From assembly GCA_039808325.1 (NCBI GenBank), contig JBDHSU010000111.1:1-13217 (forward strand): a stretch of DNA of 13,217 bases. Reading direction: 5' to 3'. The position numbers and the translations under genes were made by a program. The notes under the pieces were generated by a model, which was not told where the DNA came from, did no database searches, and saw only the letters and a program-made list of their open reading frames with translations. This stretch comes from JAFKKS01 sp039808325. Lineage in GTDB: Bacteria > Pseudomonadota > Alphaproteobacteria > Rhizobiales > Xanthobacteraceae. Positions 13,175 to 13,217 of this stretch are shown here, piece after piece; the stretch's first letter is position 1; each line of letters opens with the position of its first letter.

Positions 13175-13217
13175 GGAGGCCGAGGACGTCGGCCATCGCG
13201 TAAAGCCCCGGCTTCTG
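13167..13217 (-). CDS. dapB: 4-hydroxy-tetrahydrodipicolinate reductase (DapB), C-terminal end only
   Basis: Only the last 16 codons and the stop are in the window; the gene continues past the right edge. They read KPGLYAMADVLGLQA before the TGA, after a leading Q. The pattern PGLY-M-DVLGL is the known C-terminal end of DapB (E. coli ends in GLF-MRDVL-L). DapB reduces the dihydrodipicolinate-level intermediate in the lysine and diaminopimelate pathway. dapB next to gpmA on the same strand is familiar from Rhizobiales, which supports the call. The final codons CAG GCA TGA lie in the arm of the palindromic repeat 13127-13174. Confidence 0.75.
   Translation of the reverse strand, partial: QKPGLYAMADVLGLQA

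Overview
This 13.2 kb GC-rich window looks chromosomal and comes from an alphaproteobacterium, most likely a member of the Hyphomicrobiales (Rhizobiales) close to the Bradyrhizobium/Rhodopseudomonas/Xanthobacteraceae group. Three things point there: the order hisB-DUF2628-hisH-hisA-hisF-hisE-coaA, an OlsB-type ornithine-lipid acyltransferase, and several copies of the short palindromic elements with a GAAAAGTG...CGGTTTTC core that I know from rhizobial intergenic regions. The taxon is an inference from gene content; no rRNA or other marker is present.

Layout from left to right. 1-258 holds two tandem copies plus a fragment of a ~114 bp palindromic repeat. 299-1327 (minus) is a periplasmic substrate-binding protein of the NitT/TauT type, without its permease or ATPase in view. 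1328-1647 is a regulatory-looking intergenic region with an operator-like palindrome, a tandem imperfect repeat and another palindromic element. 1648-3831 (plus) is a membrane-anchored PAS hybrid histidine kinase with two receiver domains, the first degenerate. 3888-4868 (plus) is the probable OlsB. Facing it, with a 3 bp gap, is a tightly packed minus-strand operon read from 9478 to 4872: hisB, a DUF2628 membrane protein, hisH, hisA, hisF, hisE and coaA. Upstream of it, also on the minus strand, are an L,D-transpeptidase (9615-10184) and endonuclease III nth (10267-11130). Divergent from nth across 21 bp is a DUF2244 membrane protein (11152-11664, plus). Next is a small secreted Gly/Ser-rich protein (11818-12141, plus). 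The right end is gpmA (12346-12969, minus) and the last codons of dapB (13167-13217, minus).

How the genes work together. HisB, HisH/HisF, HisA and HisE supply the middle of histidine biosynthesis, with HisH feeding ammonia to HisF. CoaA opens CoA synthesis and GpmA belongs to glycolysis. DapB makes tetrahydrodipicolinate for lysine and peptidoglycan, the polymer that the L,D-transpeptidase cross-links. OlsB would make lyso-ornithine lipid in the membrane where the hybrid kinase also sits. Most of the window is ordinary housekeeping sequence.

The less ordinary points are as follows. The secreted Gly/Ser-rich protein is preceded by a very good match to the alphaproteobacterial EcfG general-stress promoter. 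The palindromic elements cluster at gene 3' ends, and in two cases (gpmA and dapB) the stop codon lies inside the repeat arm. Operator-like sequences sit upstream of the orphan binding protein. I found no CRISPR array, transposase, prophage, tRNA or rRNA, and I do not see a convincing new multi-gene system.
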